The notes under the pieces are model-generated. The model was not told the origin of the DNA, did not search any database, and worked only from the letters and a program-made list of their open reading frames with translations. The translations under genes and the position numbers were made by a program. Positions 47,233 through 58,631 of a stretch of DNA of 64,000 nucleotides are shown here, piece by piece; the first letter of the stretch is position 1, and every line of letters starts with the position of its first letter. This DNA is from Dysidea avara (Eukaryota > Porifera > Demospongiae > Dictyoceratida > Dysideidae), in the NCBI RefSeq assembly GCF_963678975.1, contig NC_089274.1, forward strand, positions 7,966,143 to 8,030,142. Direction: 5' to 3'.

Positions 47233-47541
47233 CAGGGGCGTACCGAGGGGGGTTTCCAGGGGTTTCAGGAAACCCCTATGGATTTTACACACTACTTGAA
47301 ACATTAAAAAATTGAAACTTTAGGTTTCCAGAATCTGGAATCTATCATGGAACAGAACATATTTTATTTATCTTTGTTAAATAACATGATAGCAACACTT
47401 ATAACATTGTTTTTGAATTATGGTTTTGGTGAAAAGATCGAGATACTCTAATAGAGCAGTCAGGTAATACAAACTACTCTAATATAACAGTCACTTAACT
47501 GTAGTGGAAACCCCTTTTCAAAATTCCTGTGTATGCCCCTG
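47233..47541. mobile_element. hAT-like MITE, CAGGGGCGTAC ends
   Basis: CAGGGGCGTACCGAG at the left, GTATGCCCCTG at the right, flanked by TTGTA (47228-47232, 47542-47546). Contains the recurrent motif at 47436-47462. Same family as 50307-50605, opposite orientation. Inserted in LINE-A. Confidence 0.75.
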
Positions 47542-47988
47542 TTGTAGATAACACGATAAGATCTGATGTACTCAAAATATGATCTATCAGCATAGATGAT
47601 ACATCAGAAACTCTTGATGAACTGAATTAGTTGAAAATCACTTAAATTGCAATAAATTATTCTCGACAGCAGAATCTTCCAGCAAATTGATGTTTTTCAT
47701 CTCCAGCTATAATAACATGTTGGATAGACATGGAAAGCAAATTTAAAGCTTCACAAAGATCATGGAAGCCCATATCATGACTAGTTGATGGTGATCAATA
47801 ACAGGAAACTATGCTACCCCTTGCTGACAACTTTTGATAAAACAACAAGTCACATTCAAAGCTAAACATGATGACTCAACTCATAGGCGTCGGAACCGGG
47901 GGGGGGGGGGGGGGGGCAGGGGGGCCGGGCCCCCACACTCTTTTCAAAAGTATGTTTTGGCCCCCCACTTTTTGGGCAAGTACTAGTA

Positions 47989-48295
47989 CAGGCCTGCCAA
48001 CTCTCACGGGTTTACCGTGAGTCTCACGGTTTCACTACCCTGCTCAAGGGCAGCAGATCGAATCTCACGGTTTTTGAGGCCTGCTAACTCTCACGGTTTC
48101 ACTAACCTTCGTTGGATAGAATCTCACGGTTTGTAGCGCGAATGTCCGGATTTCAAGTTTAAAAAAGTCGAGACCTTTTTTTTTTTTTTTTTGGTCTCAG
48201 CATAGCATCTACCAGTTTTTTTTACTACACACTGCAATACTACAATAAAGGTACAGAAATCTCAAGATTTTTTACTTTCCAGGTTGGCAGGCCTG
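47989..48295. mobile_element. MITE with CAGGCCTGCCAAC ends
   Basis: CAGGCCTGCCAACTCTCACG at the left, GGTTGGCAGGCCTG at the right, flanked by CTAGTA (47983-47988, 48296-48301). Internal CTCACGG tandem blocks. Nested in the 47882-58623 element. Confidence 0.72.
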
Positions 48296-48377
48296 CTAGT
48301 AGCCAATCAGCCAAAGTTATATATACACACAGAAATACATACCTCCATACGAGAAGCCATGCAACCATCACACAAAA

Positions 48378-49142
48378 GTATGATTATGATTATGATTAAA
48401 TACGGGTAAAGGCACAGCCTGCATACCCGATCAATGCAGTAATTATACAAAAATAACTCTTGAATCAATTAAATAACTTATACAAAAATAAATCTTGAAT
48501 CAATTAAATGACTATCTAATAATGATTTAAAAGTGTTAATCGAAGAACTATTTACAACATAATTAGGCAAACTATTCCAATTGTTGGTGATTCTATTGAT
48601 AAAGTAATTAGATCTACATAATAGTCTTGAGTGTTCCTTAAACAATTTGAATTGATGCCCCCTGGTAATAGATCTTGAGTACGTATATATATCAGTAAAA
48701 TCGGTGGTGAAATAATTAAGAATTTTGAAAAGAAATATTAGATCACCTCTCAAACGTCTATAATGAAAAGATGGCAAATCTAGTTGTGTCAACCTCTCTG
48801 AGTAAGATTTGTCTTGAAGTTGTGGGATGAGACGAGTAGCCCTTCGTTGTATCTTCTCTACCTTTCTGTTGTCTAGAATATAATGAGGCCCCCAAATAGG
48901 ATTATTGTATTCCAAGATAGGTCGAACTAATGTATTGAACAGACAAGTTAGCATGGTAGAGTCAAGGTATTCAAATGATTTCTTAATCAAACCAAGTACT
49001 CGGTTAGCTTTGGTAGTAACTTGAGTGGTGTGATGGTGGAATTTGAGCTGATCGTCAAAAACAATACCGAGGTCGCTGTGCGTTGCATTGATGTCAATAA
49101 ATATTCCGTTGAGACAGTAAGGACCATAGTGGTGGGCTGGGC
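48378..49142 (-). pseudogene. LINE-B, 3' end, - strand
   Basis: The - strand frame to 49161 (its first few codons lie in the adjoining TIR) is open for over 220 codons: DLGIVFDDQLKFHHHTTQV, LVRPILEYNNPIWGPHYI, KVEKIQRRATRLIPQL, YRRLRGDLIFLFKILN, TRGHQFKLFKEHSRLL, NNWNSLPNYVVNSSS. The 3' UTR ends in a CTGCATACCCG..GTAAAGGCAC hairpin and an (ATAATC)n tail. 5'-truncated where the long-TIR element begins. The intact frame makes it one of the younger LINE pieces here. Confidence 0.8.
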
Positions 49143-49420
49143 GGGGTGCCATTTGTGCCAAAATAGTACAAAAACACCTTATTTATAAACTATAACCATA
49201 CTTTATAAATCAATACGCTACTTTATAAAGTATAGACATATACTTTATAAATCATACACATACTTTATAAATCATAGACATATACTTTATAAATCATACT
49301 TATACTTTACAAATCATGCATATATTTTATAAATCATACATATACTTTATAAACCATACACGTAATTTGTAAATTATTAACATACTTTATAAACATGATT
49401 TATTATGCATTTAGCATTTC
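49143..49420. repeat. Left TIR with ACTTTATAAATCATA-type tandem units
   Basis: About ten copies of a unit near 20-22 bp containing TACTTTATAAATCATA. The complementary array is at 52970-53107 and 57228-57300. Confidence 0.8.
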
Positions 49421-50279
49421 AATAAGCAATCACGAACACACGATATTATCATTTGGTAACGATTGTCAGTAATCGATAAAGTAATTTTGCGCACGTGTAC
49501 TTCGCACGTGCAGCTTTTAAAGCGGGTCTTACCGGGTCACACAAGTTTTGGAACAAGTGTTTTTACCATTCACTGGGGCTATATAGCGCAGAACCAACTA
49601 CGTCACAGCAATGTGTACCACAGACTGGATCCATGGTCCAACAGTCGATCTCGGCTCTGAGGTCAGCCACCTCACTCGGCCATGCTGAGTTGCTCGTGAC
49701 AACCACTTTCTCTCCGGCTCTTATTGCTTCTTCAACAAGGTATTTAACCAAGTTGTTACATGTGTTAGCTACTTTCGAAGTTGCCTGCTTGAGGCAAGTT
49801 AATTAACTAACCCGAATTGGGGTGAATGGAATATAAAGTGTTACTTATAGTATTATTGTTTTTTATTGTTATTTCCGGGCTAGATGGACTGCCCTTGCCA
49901 CCATCCCCAGCACTAGTTGGCATGTGCTGGACAACTAAGAGACGGAAGGTTGGACTCAGTAGTCCCTGTTTTCATCACAGTGGCCCATCTCTGGAGAGAT
50001 GTTAGCAGATCGTAGCAAGATGGACCTACTACCACTGATACACACTGTTGTTGAGGGCAACAGAGAAAAGGACAGTGTGCAGGCCAGAGTACAGCTGTAT
50101 GCAGTTGAATCTCAATGAAACAGTAGGTCAGCCAAACATCTATAGAAAACTATGGCTTCTTTTCCCATTCCCCAGTAGTAGGGGTAAAAGAAGCGTGCTC
50201 TATTTCTCTGAAGAAGGGTAGCTAACACAAAAGGCTAGCCTGTACAAGGTGGTCCCCAACACAGAACATACATACACAC

Positions 50280-51110
50280 ATACAGTTTATCTGTTTATGA
50301 TTACTGCAGGGGCGTACGCAGTAATTTTGAAAAGGGTTTCCCCTACAGCTAAGTGACTGTTACATTAGAGTAGTTTATATTATCTGACTGCTTTATTAGA
50401 GTATCTCAATCTTTTCACCAAAATCATAATTCAGAACAATGCTGCAGGTGTTGCCATCATGTTAGAAACTATTATTTAACTATGCAAAAGTCCTGTTCCA
50501 TGATAGATTCCACATTCTGGAAACCTGAAGTTTCAATTTCTTTTATTTTTCAAGTACTGTGTAAAATCCAAAGGGGTTTCCTGAAACCCCCTCGGTACAT
50601 CCCTGTTACTGGGCAATCAGCACAGATGATGTGCCCAAGAAAAAAGGAAACTACAGTATTAGGTACAATTATGTAATTATTATTAGACACAAACACAAAA
50701 CAAAATTAAACTACTTACGCTGACTAGCTATATTTAACAATCACACAAAAGACCACACAATTACAAACTAAATACTTAAGCCTATACGTAAAACTTCCTG
50801 CAGTTAGCTGAGACAAAACTGCCAATGGTGTAGAGTTCCATAACATTGGTGCAACCACAAAAAAGGAGTGTGTGGCCTAAATGCGTTAATAGTTAATGGC
50901 ACTAGGTTCAAAGTCAAAGAATGTGACCTTGTGGCTAACATATTGACTCGGAATTTTAAAAATCAATGGCTGTTCTCTTATGAAAGATGTAGTAGAGTAT
51001 CCAAATAGATAATTTTCGATGAGCTTTGGGCAAGGGCCATCGCAGTTTGCAATAGAAGATATGGACCATTTTGGCATGGCTGATTGTGGAGTTCTTGTAC
51101 ACAAACATTT
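50280..51110 (-). pseudogene. LINE-C, 3' end, - strand, split by a MITE
   Basis: - strand: LIENYLFGYSTTSFIREQPL then a PMLWNSTPLAVL block, and a 3' UTR with GGGCACATCATCTGTGCTGA like the element at 10728. The MITE 50307-50605 sits at its 3' edge. Confidence 0.55.
50307..50605. mobile_element. hAT-like MITE, CAGGGGCGTAC ends, copy 2
   Basis: CAGGGGCGTACGCAG at the left, GGTACATCCCTG at the right, flanked by TTACTG on both sides (50301-50306, 50606-50611). Contains the recurrent motif, reverse strand (50385-50411). Confidence 0.75.
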
Positions 51111-51599
51111 GACTACTTTTCAAGTCTTTCTGCAATGGCCCTAAGTAGTAACATACATTATTAGTAGTTTGGAGTATGCACGTACTGTCTACAACTAGCC
51201 TGAGCCAAACTTGAATACATTATTAATATGCTTTTACTTCTTTATGCTTTTATTTTGGCAAACAATGGTCTAATTGGTATAAGCTACACCTCACATCAGA
51301 GATGATGGACAATGTTGAATGTGAAATTTGGTCAATTTTTCAAGGAACAATGCAAAATGATTCCAATTTTTCATTTCTGTACCTGCAAGTGACAGGTGTT
51401 GGTGCAAAATCATTAACTATACCATCGCAAAGCTCATCTTTTAATGGACTCCACAGCAGGTGGCTCGCTTCTCTAGCCACTTGGGCACAATATTATTTAT
51501 ATACGGGCACAAGCTGACCTTCACTACACCACTGAAGAGGGGTAGAGGTGTACACATATAATTTAATTTGCAGACTAATTACATAATTAATTCTTCATG

Positions 51600-52150
51600 T
51601 AGGGTGATCAAGGGGATATTGAAGTGAACAGTCCTGTGGAAACTTACTCTGCATCAACACAATCCCCATCACAAATACCACAATCTCCAACACCAATGCA
51701 ACCTCTATGTTACCATTTGCACCTTTTTCACCAGTACCACTGCTGCCACCTCTATAGCTACCGATACAATGATATGCTTATCAGGGAACCAGAGAAGGGC
51801 CTATTGATAGTGCTGTTATAAAGCATGTGATTCAGCAACATCAGTTACGTGTAATAAAATTTTCAAACAATGAGGATGTTCAAAGGATCAATATCAGAAG
51901 ATCACAAGTATATTCTGATGCCCTGTGACATTTTTCAAAGAAGGCGTTTGATGTAGAGAAATTATTGAAAGCGTGCTTCATAAGACAAGAAGTAGTTGAT
52001 CTGGGAATCCTATTTCATGATGTCATGGCTGTTGCTAATGACACTTACTGTACTGTTGGAAAAATGCTTTCAACATTTTCAACTCGCAGGGGTATGGAGA
52101 AGTTTAACAGAAATACTCTAAGACAAGTTACATTTCTTAATAGAAATTAG
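51600..52150 (+). pseudogene. HECT-domain-like fragment (captured?)
   Basis: One frame from about 51835 reads LRVIKFSNNEDVQRINIRRS, QVYSDAL, a stop, then HFSKKAFDVEKLLKACF and DLGILFHDVMAVANDTYCTV. This fits the start of a HECT E3 ligase lobe ('I-x-I-x-R..W-x-DA..F..KV-x-F..E..D-x-G'), closest to the short G2E3-like HECT proteins abundant in invertebrates, from memory. The E3 active cysteine region is absent. A proline/serine-rich stretch (51640-51720) precedes it. Inside the long-TIR element, so probably captured host or element-borne sequence. Confidence 0.45.
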
Positions 52151-53902
52151 GTGTTAAGTATATAAAATTGTACACATTGTTACGACATAGCTATAATACA
52201 ATATCAATTATAGGTGACATGTGTTACTGTTGATTTGTAAAATTAGTGTTGTCCTAGTATTTACATTGCTCATAAAATTGTTTTCAAAATCTGTACAACC
52301 TGTTCCAGGGTAATAAGCTCATTAACAACCTGTTTGAATTTTTCTTACAGTGCAGTTGTATTGGTGGCTAAAAGGACATACAAAAAACCATGCCGACAAT
52401 CTCTACAAGGTCCGTCTCCTCTGGATTAAAAACCATGCCAACAATCTTGTAGTCTGCTTGTTAATCCAGATTACTCTTTGAGGCATGATACTGCACTCAG
52501 TGGCCTGTAAATCATCTAGGTACAGTTGCATGGGAGTCATGTCACCCTCAGTTGACCGCAGAGTTCCAGCCACCTTGAAAGTCAGCCAATGCTTCGTTTA
52601 TTTGAGTTGAAATTAAACATCAATACTACACCACAGGCAATAACGTAGCTAGATGTCTTGTTGAGATGTTCAAGTCTCGCTTTGAGGAGCCAAGACAACT
52701 GGTGGCATCACATCATGGATGCTTACGGAGGAAGCTACACTGTTGTATGCTAGATCCGTACGTTTTGTACTTGGTTCTGTGCTATTGCCCCAGCAAATGT
52801 TAAAAATGCTTGTTCCAAAGCTTGTGATAACCCGGTACGACATCCACCATCCTGCTTTCGGTTGCATGTGCGAGGGTTTATTCTACACGTGCACAAAGGT
52901 ATCGATTATTGACAATCATTACCAAACGATAATATCATGTGTTTTTGGAAATACTAAATGCCTAATAAATCATGTTTATAAAGTATGTTAATAGTTTACA
53001 AATTACGTGTATGGTTTATAAAGTATATGCATGATTTGTAAAGTATAAGTATGATTTATAAAGTATATGTCTATGATTTATAAAGTATGTGTATGATTTA
53101 TAAAGTACTAGCTGTAGTACCTGCCCTATCGTGCAGGGCAGTATGTACAATGACATGGAAATTAAATGAAATTACAGTTGGTAATATACTATTATAGATA
53201 CTTTATAAAAGACTAAGGAAACAATGTGGTGTAAGGTAAGGATTGCATGAATGCAATAATTGTGGAGAAGTGCACTCTTATTGGAATATTCTGTGACTTA
53301 AGTTGCTCAAATTCTACCATCAACCAAACATACCATGAATTACTGTAATCTGCACTACAACGATTCTGTTATGACAAAATATAACGGCTTTATAAAATAT
53401 AACAGCATGGGCACAGAGTCGGGGCTAGCAAGAAATAATAATAAATGAAAACAAAAAATTTTGAGTCATCCAGCCCAAGACAGCTCATGGAAAAAACCTG
53501 CCAGCCTTTTCTTTTGTTTTGCTGCACAGGAAAAGGCGAAAAATGCTCCACTCTGCTTTGTATGCATGTGTAGAAAGAGTTCAAATCATTGCTGCAAAGT
53601 CTATAAATAGCTCCCATTTTCACAACGTGCCCCACGTTGTGAAGAACAGTCTGCCACGGGACCGTGTCATTTCACTGTGTAGCTGCAGTCATCCCTCCTC
53701 CGAGCAAACCATCCAGGATATGCATAAAGACAAAAGAATAGAAAAGATAAATAGTTTCACACATACATAAATATACAAAGCAACCATCTGATACATTTTT
53801 TTTACCATAATACCTTCCTTACCACCATCCACAGGTGCTGATCCATAATATCACAAAGCAGCAGTAGCAGCAGACATACCTAACTAAAGTGCATGTGTTT
53901 GC

Positions 53903-54925
53903 CTATCTAAAAACCTCACTACAGACTACATTACGTGTTTTGCAATCCCCTCTAATTAAAAGTGTCAATCTATCTGCTGAACCTACCCTAGATAGTGCCA
54001 CATAAAGCATGCCGTGTGTGAAGCTTTCGTCCGTCAAATCTAATCCTACACCCTTAAAAGTTTGACCCTGGCTTTTGTTAATGGTCATGGCAAAGCAAAG
54101 TGCAATTGGAAATAGAAGCCGTCTAAATTCAAAAGGCAAAACCGAGTTACTCGGAATGAGAGGAATGCGTGGTATTATAATATCGTGTCCTGCATATCTA
54201 CCGTGAGAAATCTTGGCCTCTACTGTGTTAGCCGACAGTTTAGTAACTACACACCTAGTGCCATTAGTAACCCTTGGAGGATCTAGAGAGCGTAGAATAA
54301 TAATAGGAGCGCCTACTTTAAGTAAGAGAAGATGCTGAGGTAGTCCAGATACCTCTAAAGAGTTCAAGAATTCTGTTGGAAAGTGAACAGCCTGAGATTC
54401 ATCAGGTATGGTGTCCAAGGACCTGTAGTCACAGCAGTCACCAGGTAACTGCTCCACCAGAGTCACGTTGATGGAATGAGTGGTCTTGTTAAGAGGAGCA
54501 AGAATGCAGCGTTCAGAAAGCCAAGCCAAGTCCCTAAAGTTAGAGAACAAATCTGGATACACCCTGGAAACCAGTTCCTCCTTGCTATCCACAAAGGTTC
54601 CCATGGTGTCAGGTAGCTGGACAACATCAGGTAGAGTGTCAATAGGAAACTTCCCATCTCCAATGGCCAATAGTTCTTCAGCGAATTGTCCAGCTGCCAC
54701 ATCCCCACACAGGTGCACTCTCATGTTAGTGTGTAGTTGTTTAACCACCACACTGTCCCACAGATGAGATCGCTTGAGGCAAGCATCAACAATGTTACCT
54801 CTAGTGCCACCTTGAATGACAGGTAGAATCTGCCTGAAGTCACCACACAGTAGCATGCACTTGCCTCCCATTGGATTATCATTCCCTTTTGCAATTCTGT
54901 TGAGTAGAGCCAAGCCCGTGGTTTC
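53903..54925 (-). pseudogene. Helitron PIF1-like helicase, C-terminal part
   Basis: Different frame from Rep. GGKCMLLCGDFRQILPVIQG, VKQLHTNMRV, VGAPIIILRSL, MTINKSQGQTFKGVG and GMLYVALSRVGSADRLTL are helicase motifs III to VI. The Walker A and DE-box motifs are missing. It ends at a stop near 53903. Confidence 0.84.
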
Positions 54926-56703
54926 CCAAAAATCATCTCCTTTGTGAGCATCTCTAACAATTTCTTCACCTTAAGCCTAAACACACGGGCCACTAAGTCT
55001 GGATGGTCCAGAGGCTCTTGACCTGGTAGTAGATTGTTCCTAATCTCTGGCCAATTAGGATTGGTGGTCATGGTGATAAAGAGGTCGGGGTGGCCATACT
55101 TCCTAACGTAGGTCATTGCATCCTGCTGATGCTCATGCATGTAGTGTGGTCCACCAGTAAATGACGACGGTAGGATCACCCTACGACCAACATTCCTGGG
55201 GTCACCATCCCCATCTACCATTGCATCCCGCAAATCCTGGTAGCAATCAGCACGTAGTGCCTTTTGCTCACGCCTGAGAAACTGTAAGCGCTCAGTTTCA
55301 ATCTTACAGTAGGCGTCAACCAGGAATTGCTGGAAAAGCCTTTTAGCCTTAAGCAATACAGGCACTTGCTGCCTGACCATGATGTGGTAGCGGCAATACA
55401 CCATGGCTGTCAATTTCCTACCATTAGCCAATTTCAGGTTGATGTGCCATCCATCGGTGCCATAAGAAAAGAGTAAAGGATACTGTAAAGGATCATACCC
55501 CCTATGAAGTTCAGAAATGTGCTGCAAAGACCCATCCCTATAGTGCAAAACTATGTCCCTATTATTTACATTATCATTAGGCATTAGCACTCCTACCTCG
55601 TCACACATCGGGCTATTGTACCTCCTAGCATGCTCTCCTACAGGCCGTTTGTTCTCATTAATCACTACCCTAATATTTGCTGGCTCATCATGCTGCTCAA
55701 ATATTTCTTTAGCTACCTTAATAAGTTGAACATAGTGATTATCGTCATGCAAAAGCTCAGTAATACCCCTAACTATGTCAAGCCTTAACCCATCAACTAT
55801 CCCACATCTTGTAGCTACTTCAGTTTGCTGGTTGTCGATAAAATAAATTTGGGAAAATTTAGGAGACTCACCTGTTGATGGAACTAAACTACCTATACGA
55901 TGATAGACTTGACCCTGTACTCTAAAAGAAGGATTGAAGCCAGCCATAGTTATCTCGTTACAGCCAAAGCTTGTCATTTGAAATGCACTATTATACTTAC
56001 GTATGCTAGCTAGAAAATGTTTACCTGCTGTGTTTGTACCTTCATACAGGTGTCTCAAGAATGACTGGGGCTGTGGAAATGCCTCTAACTGGACATTACC
56101 CTTCAAGCAACAAAGGGATTCGGTCTCCTGGGGAAATTTTAATGCGCCGCAGTGTGTGCATTCTACACTAAGTGTGCCTACATCTGTAGTGTTGAAGAAG
56201 TTGTGTGGCTGATAGTTAAGCCCCCTAAAGCTTGGGTGTGTGCTTGCACGTACCTGTTGTCTGCGTGCTGTGTTAGCCTGCTGCTCCAGAGCTCTGTAGA
56301 GTGGATCGGCTCGAGCTTGTTGATGGGAAGCTGTATCTTGTTGTTGCTCCTCCCTCCGCGCAAGTCGACGGGCAGCTGTATCACGCTGCTGTTCTTCTCT
56401 GGCCGGGTCCGCACGCGCAAGTCGACGGGCAGCTGCATCGTGGATCCGTTCCTGTGATCTTCTTTCTTCGTCCTGGCGGGCCACACGATGGGCTTCTGCG
56501 TCACGTTGTCGTCGTCTCTGTTGTGAGTCCAGTTCACACCTAGCACTGGATGAGGTGGTAGCTCCAGTTGAAGCCTCCTGGCGGCGCAGTATTTGTCGTT
56601 ATGCTTCTTCCCGTCTCTTCTCTGGATCCAATCTTTGGTTCTGCTTGCGTCTCTTTGCTTGAAACGCACAAAAAGTAGACGATCGTTTTCGCTTAGGCGG
56701 CAT
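54914..56703 (-). pseudogene. Helitron Rep N-terminal part
   Basis: ATG at 56703 (MPPKRKR...), one in-frame TAA at 56601-56599, then open from 56598. An R/D/A-rich repeat region (ARRLARADPAREEQQRD-like) is followed by the Helitron-like N domain: HFLASIRKYNSAFQM, LHRGYDPLQYPLLFSYGTDG, DAMTYVRKYGHPDLF, MTTNPNWPEI, DLVARVFRLKVKKLL, FGKPRAWLY. It stops being Rep just before where the HUH endonuclease motif should come. Confidence 0.82.
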
Positions 56704-56842
56704 GCTCCGGCATGCTTACACAGCACATCAAATGAATTTGAATTAGAAATATCACGTGTGTACAGTTGGCAAAAACACATGCAGTACAGTGCGAAAAAAG
56801 GTGTACTGAAAAGGTGCCCAAAACGAAAAAAAAAATTAACAC

Positions 56843-56912
56843 CAGCTGGACTCGAACCCACAACCTCGCGCACGTAAGGCAGGCACCTAAACCATTAACC
56901 TATCTACTTCAC
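56843..56912 (-). repeat. tRNA-like SINE head inside the Helitron, copy 2
   Basis: - strand: A box TGGTTTAGGTG and B box GGTTCGAGTCC both fit consensus, with an anticodon-like loop CTTACGT between them and a long T-run after. Resembles tRNA-Val (TAC) loosely. No matched acceptor stem, so a SINE head rather than a working tRNA. Related to 35055-35165. Confidence 0.55.
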
Positions 56913-57728
56913 CAAATTGTTACAGCAATATTTTAGTATTATAAAGACTTTTACAAATGGACTGAGATAGGTGTTTACTTGCGGTTTGCATGCGGTTTAT
57001 AGAAAGAATTCAAGCGAATTTTAGTCTACACACCTGCCTTCAACGGCCCCTAGACGACTAACGATAGCTCGCACGAACTTTTCGAATGCGTCATTGTTGA
57101 GCTCAATAATCAGCGCTTCCGTGACGCCAAAGACGCTTCCAAACGCGCAGCGGTTCGAGAGTACATGCCTGACATCAAATGGAATGCAGACAGACGGACG
57201 GACGGCTTTTCAGTCTTATAATATAGATATGTCTATACTTTATAAAGTAGTGTATTGATTTATAAAGTATGGTTATAGTTTATAAATAAGGTGTTTTTGT
57301 ACTATTTTGGCACAAATGGCACCCCATACAAAAGTACTCTGGGGTGTGGCATCAACAGTCCACCGCAACTGTCAAGCCATTCATTGTATGATTAAATAAC
57401 ACAAAAGCGCCTGTAATTTTATTTCTGTTATGCTTGCACGTGATATCTGTTGTTCAAATATTTCCTGGATCCCGTGCAGTGAGAAGTTTAAACAGTAGAA
57501 AGAGTGTCATATCTGTGGCATTATATGATGTGGGAAAGTTTAACTTGAAATGAGGGTGCATGGTAACAGATCTAAGTCTAAAAGGGCAGTCACACTTACG
57601 CGAGTGTATGGGAGTTGCTGACTACTGGCGATTAAACCAGAAATTATTAAGACTTTGTGGTGAAGTTGATTTATCAAGAGAAACAAACAAGGATGTTAAA
57701 ACTCAAAAGTGGCCAACCGTAAACGCAG

Positions 57729-58000
57729 TTAGTCTGGCGCCGCCCGCCCCTTCGTATAGTGAAATACAGATACTAAATCATTTCTAGCGCCCAGATCCGG
57801 CGCTAGCCAATTAGTGCATGCCAATGACGTTAACACAGAAATCGCCTTGGCAACACAATGCTTTTGTTCGAATTGAAGAGCAATCATCTGACGTAACAAG
57901 CATTACGTGCGCTGTCTAATTGAATTCCTTTTGAAATGATTAGGTATTTGTATTTCACCAGACCCTTACTTTTTGCGAAGGGGCGGGCGGCGCCAGATTA
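57729..58000. mobile_element. Mutator-like foldback MITE, GC-rich ends
   Basis: TTAGTCTGGCGCCGCCCGCC at the left and the complement GGGCGGGCGGCGCCAGATTA at the right; flanks AAACGCAG at 57721-57728 and 58001-58008. Size 272 bp; an inner block TAGTGAAATACAGATACTAA pairs imperfectly with GATTAGGTATTTGTATTTCA. Confidence 0.78.
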
Positions 58001-58631
58001 AAACGCAGTGTGGTATTCACGTGATCTTCACTCAGTTTGGGAACACCTGCTAGAGCAGACATCCTAGCTTGTAGTTCCTTAAAGGTAACGATGTTTCACT
58101 TTGCGGATAACCACTATTAATGCTGTAGTCCTTGCAGTGTGAAGTACAGTCTATTTGACCACAGAAAAACAAAGTGTTAAAAGTCACGTGCTTGAAAGTA
58201 GCCAATGAGATCAGCAGCCTTCAGTTTAAACTAGCGCCGTCTGTCTGGTGTGAAATTTCATTGGTTATTTCTATTCACGTGATATTTTCGCATTTGGCTT
58301 ACGTGGACAACCAACCTGAAATAGACTGTACGTAAAGCTCGCATAAAGAAAAGACCTTCACGTGACCATGATTTCTCATGTGATATATACATGCAGTAGG
58401 TGTAGAGGAGCATAGCGGCAGGATAGGGAGTGAAGAGATATAGCTATGTGGTATAGGTGTAGGGCTATTAGCTAGTGATAATGCACCCCACAACATCTTT
58501 ATATACGCACGTATATGAATTAGGTACAGAGGAGCCGTGTCTGCATGGGTATTAATCAGTTTATGGTTAACTGGATATGGCTATCTTTGGCCCCCCACTC
58601 TGAATATCGTTCCTACGCCTTTGACTCAGCT

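Larger units (their letters stand above)
45302..47881 (-). pseudogene. LINE-A, RT and 3' part, - strand
   Basis: From high to low coordinates, the - strand reads decayed endonuclease sequence with a VIIAGD-like block (about 47715), SDGLSALFLKEVAVEIAEP then EVVPSVWKKS (46380-46500), VAKVLEKFIAAC (about 46300), FADD..CLLS (about 45975), FNVAKSSAMWFG (about 45850), QQKYLGVVIDQKFTWKFQVA (about 45740), then the post-RT region, and a 3' end GACCTTCAGTGCTGGTCACT near 45325. Many stops. The middle of RT is inverted (see 45985-46262). The 5' part resumes at 58632. Confidence 0.75.
53108..57227 (-). mobile_element. Helitron with intact ends, 4120 bp
   Basis: On the - strand it starts TCTATATTATAAGACTG and ends CTAG (53111-53108), preceded about 9 nt upstream by a 7-bp stem hairpin (CTGCCCTGCACGATAGGGCA, 53121-53141). 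Inserted between A 53107 and T 57228 with no duplication; the empty site is readable from the opposite TIR of the host element near 49216-49275. It encodes a Rep-helicase gene with an internal deletion. Confidence 0.88.
49143..57325. mobile_element. Long-TIR DNA transposon, with a Helitron in its right arm
   Basis: Ends GGGGTGCCATTTGTGCC (49143) and the complement ending 57325. The arms pair for about 440-460 bp: left 49143-49600, right 57228-57325 plus 52770-53107 once the Helitron is removed. Outer arm parts hold short tandem TTTATAAAGTAT-like units. The interior (49600-52770) carries a HECT-like fragment, a LINE tail and a MITE. No transposase recognised and no convincing target duplication found. 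Confidence 0.7.
47882..58623. mobile_element. hAT-like MITE split over 10.7 kb by nested insertions
   Basis: Ends CATAGGCGTCGGAAC (47882) and GTTCCTACGCCTTTG (to 58623) are TIRs, flanked by ACTCAACT (47874-47881) and ACTCAGCT (58624-58631), an 8-bp duplication with one mismatch. LINE-A reads 5' part at 58632-59140 and the remainder below 47882, confirming a single insertion. Removing the inner elements leaves about 1.2 kb. Confidence 0.78.

Noticed and set aside
53519..53770. 83-codon open frame, + strand, in the Helitron
   Set aside because: Falls in the Helitron 3' region, with no recognisable motif and no reason to be expressed.
56178..56873. 231-codon open frame, - strand
   Set aside because: Overlaps the Helitron Rep 5' region in another frame; its R/K-rich look comes from the repeat stretch. 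The Rep frame (from ATG 56703) fits the family.
56843..56912. Functional tRNA-Val gene
   Set aside because: A and B boxes are good but there is no paired 7-bp acceptor stem, and a similar copy elsewhere is degraded; a SINE head is more likely.
57560..57787. 75-codon open frame, + strand
   Set aside because: Runs across the border of the foldback at 57729, so its end is an insertion artefact; no domain seen.
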